Shown in pieces: positions 62,014 through 64,000 of a stretch of DNA of 64,000 nucleotides. The notes below the pieces were generated by a model. That model saw nothing but the letters and a program-made list of their open reading frames with translations, did not search any database and was not told where the DNA came from. Origin of the DNA: Chloroflexi bacterium AL-N1 (GTDB lineage Bacteria > Chloroflexota > Chloroflexia > Chloroflexales > Roseiflexaceae); NCBI GenBank assembly GCA_013122435.1, contig WYDT01000023.1:1-64000 (forward strand). Direction: 5' to 3'. The position numbers and the translations under genes are program-made. How positions within the stretch are numbered: position 1 is the stretch's first letter; every line of letters starts with the position of its first letter.

Positions 62014-63177
62014 ATGGACATAGCCGAAACCCGTGTGCTTATTGCTGAAGACGACTATCTTGTCGGTGAGATGATCAAAGGAGTTGCCGAATCAATTGGC
62101 TATACGATTGTCGGTGAGGCATCAAACGGTATTGAAGCTATTGAGCAGACACAATTGTTGCGGCCTGATGTGGTGTTAATGGACATCCGCATGCCCGAGA
62201 TGGATGGGGTCACAGCAACTCAGCAGATTTATGAACGTTGTCCTACACCTGTTATTATTTTAACGGCCTATGAAACCCCTGATTTGCTTGAGCAGGCCAG
62301 TGCGGCTGGTGTCGCGGCCTATCTTGTCAAACCTCCTCAGGCACGTGAGATGGAACGCGCAGTTACCATTGCACGCGCTCGATTTGCCGATCTTTTGGAG
62401 GTCAAACGACTAAAGGCTGAGGCCGAAAAAGCCGTTCAAATCCGGGATGAGCTGTTTGCCCTGATCTCACATGACCTGATGACACCGCTAACGGCTATTA
62501 AGGGATATATGGAGTTAGTACAGATGCGTATCGAAGCGGCAAATGCACATCAACTTGCCGAACAACTCCACCCGGATATCGCTAAAATCGATGCAGCAGT
62601 GCGACGAATGACGGGGCAGATCACCGAATTTTTAGACATTTCCCGACTGCGTGCTGGACAGAGTTTTGATCTTCATCGCATATCCACAGATCTCATACCA
62701 TTAGTATGTCAAATAGTAGCTGATGCTCAACAAACGACCAAGAAACATCGGGTCCATGTCGAAACATCAGTACCACAATTGTATGGTGATATCGATGCAA
62801 TTCGTCTTGAGCGTGTGATTGCTAACCTCCTTTCAAATGCCATAAAGTACAGCCCGCACGGTGGCGATGTCACCATTACGATAGATCAGGACCATACACA
62901 TCAACCTGCGTGGGCAATCATAGCCATATCGGACCAGGGAGTAGGCATTCCGCTAACCGACTTGCAGAACATATTTGCCCCATTTCACCGAGCCACGAAT
63001 GTCATCGGTCAATCCGATGGTATTGGCCTGGGATTAGCAAGTGTACGACAGATTATCGAACGGCATGGCGGAACAATTGATGTCAATAGTCAGGTTGGCT
63101 CTGGCTCCACCTTCACAGTACGTATACCTTGCGCGAATATCGGTACGAACGACAACCCTACAATTACCAATACATAA
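62014..63177 (+). CDS. Response regulator-histidine kinase hybrid
   Basis: 387 residues from the ATG at 62014, with GGAG five bases upstream; a TTG at 61984 is less likely. A CheY-like receiver (acidic pair Asp13/Asp14, phospho-Asp57 in V-L-M-D-I-R-M-P, Lys106) comes first, then a linker helix, a HisKA box with His153 (I-S-H-D-L-M-T-P-L-T) and HATPase_c (N-L-L-S-N-A-I-K-Y-S-P, D-Q-G-V-G-I-P, G-I-G-L-G-L-A-S). No membrane segment. The receiver-first layout suggests input from another kinase. The next gene is 30 bases downstream and encodes a PAS protein. Confidence 0.9.
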   Translation: MDIAETRVLIAEDDYLVGEMIKGVAESIGYTIVGEASNGIEAIEQTQLLRPDVVLMDIRMPEMDGVTATQQIYERCPTPVIILTAYETPDLLEQASAAGVAAYLVKPPQAREMERAVTIARARFADLLEVKRLKAEAEKAVQIRDELFALISHDLMTPLTAIKGYMELVQMRIEAANAHQLAEQLHPDIAKIDAAVRRMTGQITEFLDISRLRAGQSFDLHRISTDLIPLVCQIVADAQQTTKKHRVHVETSVPQLYGDIDAIRLERVIANLLSNAIKYSPHGGDVTITIDQDHTHQPAWAIIAISDQGVGIPLTDLQNIFAPFHRATNVIGQSDGIGLGLASVRQIIERHGGTIDVNSQVGSGSTFTVRIPCANIGTNDNPTITNT

Positions 63178-63207
63178 GCGCAATCAGTCCTGTAAGGAAG
63201 ACACTCT

Positions 63208-64000
63208 ATGAGCGCGATCAATAACATTGTTGGAGATCTACGAGCAGAAATTGCTGCATTACGGGAGCGTGTGGTTGAGTTAGAAGCCACAACGACTGAA
63301 CATCGTCATATGGAAGATACCTACCGTGAACTCGTGGAACACACCCCTCACGCAATGGCTGTTTTACAGGATCAATGCATCGTTTTTGCTAATCCAGCAA
63401 CGGCAAGTATCAGCGGTTATAGTGTTGATAAATTGATGGCATTCCCAAACCAGGCGATGTATACGCTTATCCATCCAGACGATCACCAACGCTTCAAAAC
63501 CATCATTGCTAATCAGAACAACAGCACCACAAACACATATAACAACAAACTACGCCTTATTCGCAATGACGGAACAGTGCGCTGGATCAATCTTGCAACA
63601 GCTAAGATTACACATCGCGGCAGACCAGCAATACAATTGATGTTTCTTGATATCACCGAGCATAAACTTGCCGAGGATGTCTTATACGAATCAGAGATCA
63701 CCCTGTACGCAATATTCTACAATAGCCCACAGGTGTTTCTCTTCGTAAATCTTGACTACACGATTCGTGCATTAAACCAGATCGCAAAAGACCGATTCAA
63801 GCAGATTTACGGAAAAATCCCACGAGTCGGGGATTCACTGTTTGACATTTTGACCGACGACTTACACCCCATACTCAAAGAGCGGTTTCAACAGACACTA
63901 CTTGGAAAACGCATCACCTCTGAACGAAAAATGACCACCACGTCAGGACGAGAGATTTGGTTTGAATTTCAATATAATGCCGTATCAAACAATGAAGGCC
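63208..64000 (+). CDS. PAS-domain sensor protein, 3' truncated by window end
   Basis: At least 264 residues; open to the window end. AAGGAAG precedes the ATG. An N-terminal coiled-coil segment (L-R-A-E-I-A-A-L-R-E-R-V-V-E-L-E) is followed by a PAS domain from about residue 40 (Y-R-E-L-V-E-H-T-P, then G-Y-S, H-P-D-D, R-N-D-G-T-V-R-W, F-L-D-I-T-E-H) and a second PAS-like unit (Y-N-S-P-Q-V-F). A histidine kinase or GGDEF output beyond 64000 is expected but not seen. Probably one operon with the hybrid kinase upstream. Confidence 0.8.
   Translation, partial: MSAINNIVGDLRAEIAALRERVVELEATTTEHRHMEDTYRELVEHTPHAMAVLQDQCIVFANPATASISGYSVDKLMAFPNQAMYTLIHPDDHQRFKTIIANQNNSTTNTYNNKLRLIRNDGTVRWINLATAKITHRGRPAIQLMFLDITEHKLAEDVLYESEITLYAIFYNSPQVFLFVNLDYTIRALNQIAKDRFKQIYGKIPRVGDSLFDILTDDLHPILKERFQQTLLGKRITSERKMTTTSGREIWFEFQYNAVSNNEG

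Noticed and set aside
1..64000. tRNA, rRNA or known riboswitch genes
   Set aside because: No tRNA T-loop with acceptor stem, rRNA stretch or recognisable riboswitch core was found by reading; a covariance search could not be run.

Overview
The window looks like a chromosomal segment of a Chloroflexota bacterium, perhaps Herpetosiphon-like. This is inferred from about half G+C by eye, secreted repeat proteins ending in a short LP-containing tail, an ABA4-like membrane protein, a very large Sec-secreted Rhs protein, and many GC-rich palindromic intergenic repeats. No rRNA, tRNA, CRISPR array, insertion sequence or phage gene was found. Genes are dense, with several compact operons and some clear decay (two broken genes and one gene remnant).

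Layout. 1-7.0 kb: surface and secreted proteins (the 3' end of a ten-repeat SdrD-B-like adhesin, two related small lipoproteins, an FG-GAP repeat protein) and a methyltransferase. 7.2-13.25 kb: a broken MFS transporter, a TetR-controlled trio (TetR, 4-TM protein, quinone-oxidoreductase-like enzyme) with two copies of one operator, a remnant of a second MFS gene, a COG0523/CobW metal GTPase and a P-loop-less relative. 13.27-23.8 kb: one ten-gene minus-strand carbohydrate operon (LacI regulator, ABC importer, FGGY kinase, thiamine-diphosphate E1 alpha and beta, RpiB-like isomerase, metallo-beta-lactamase-fold hydrolase, Gfo/Idh/MocA dehydrogenase). 24.2-27.7 kb: a small orphan protein, an M20 peptidase, a PHP phosphoesterase and a DUF692 (MNIO) protein. 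27.7-31.9 kb: palindromic repeats around a GT-C-like membrane protein and a methyltransferase. 31.9-33.4 kb: two membrane proteins, the first ABA4-like.

33.4-47.6 kb is the most striking part: a polymorphic-toxin locus. A 2144-residue Sec-secreted Rhs protein is followed on the same strand by three orphan Rhs C-terminal cassettes that lack their own 5' ends. Each toxin tip is followed by one or two small multi-TM proteins. All four tips diverge in sequence but share a C-terminal module (glycine-rich hydrophobic stretch, D-G-x2-Q-x3-D core, Cys, Arg) that I do not recognise. The six small membrane proteins also look like one family. I infer a membrane-acting toxin family with matching 4-TM immunity proteins, stored as a recombinable cassette array.

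48.0-64.0 kb: a phosphodiesterase, a coiled-coil J-domain-like protein, a short MutS-like ATPase, an operon of two trypsin-like proteases with a degenerate response regulator, a 14-TM DHA2 exporter, a UBP zinc-finger protein, a LysR regulator next to a nitrilase and a thioredoxin-fold protein with a well-formed operator and promoter, a DinB pseudogene, a calcium-type P-type ATPase, and a response-regulator/kinase hybrid followed by a PAS protein cut by the window end.
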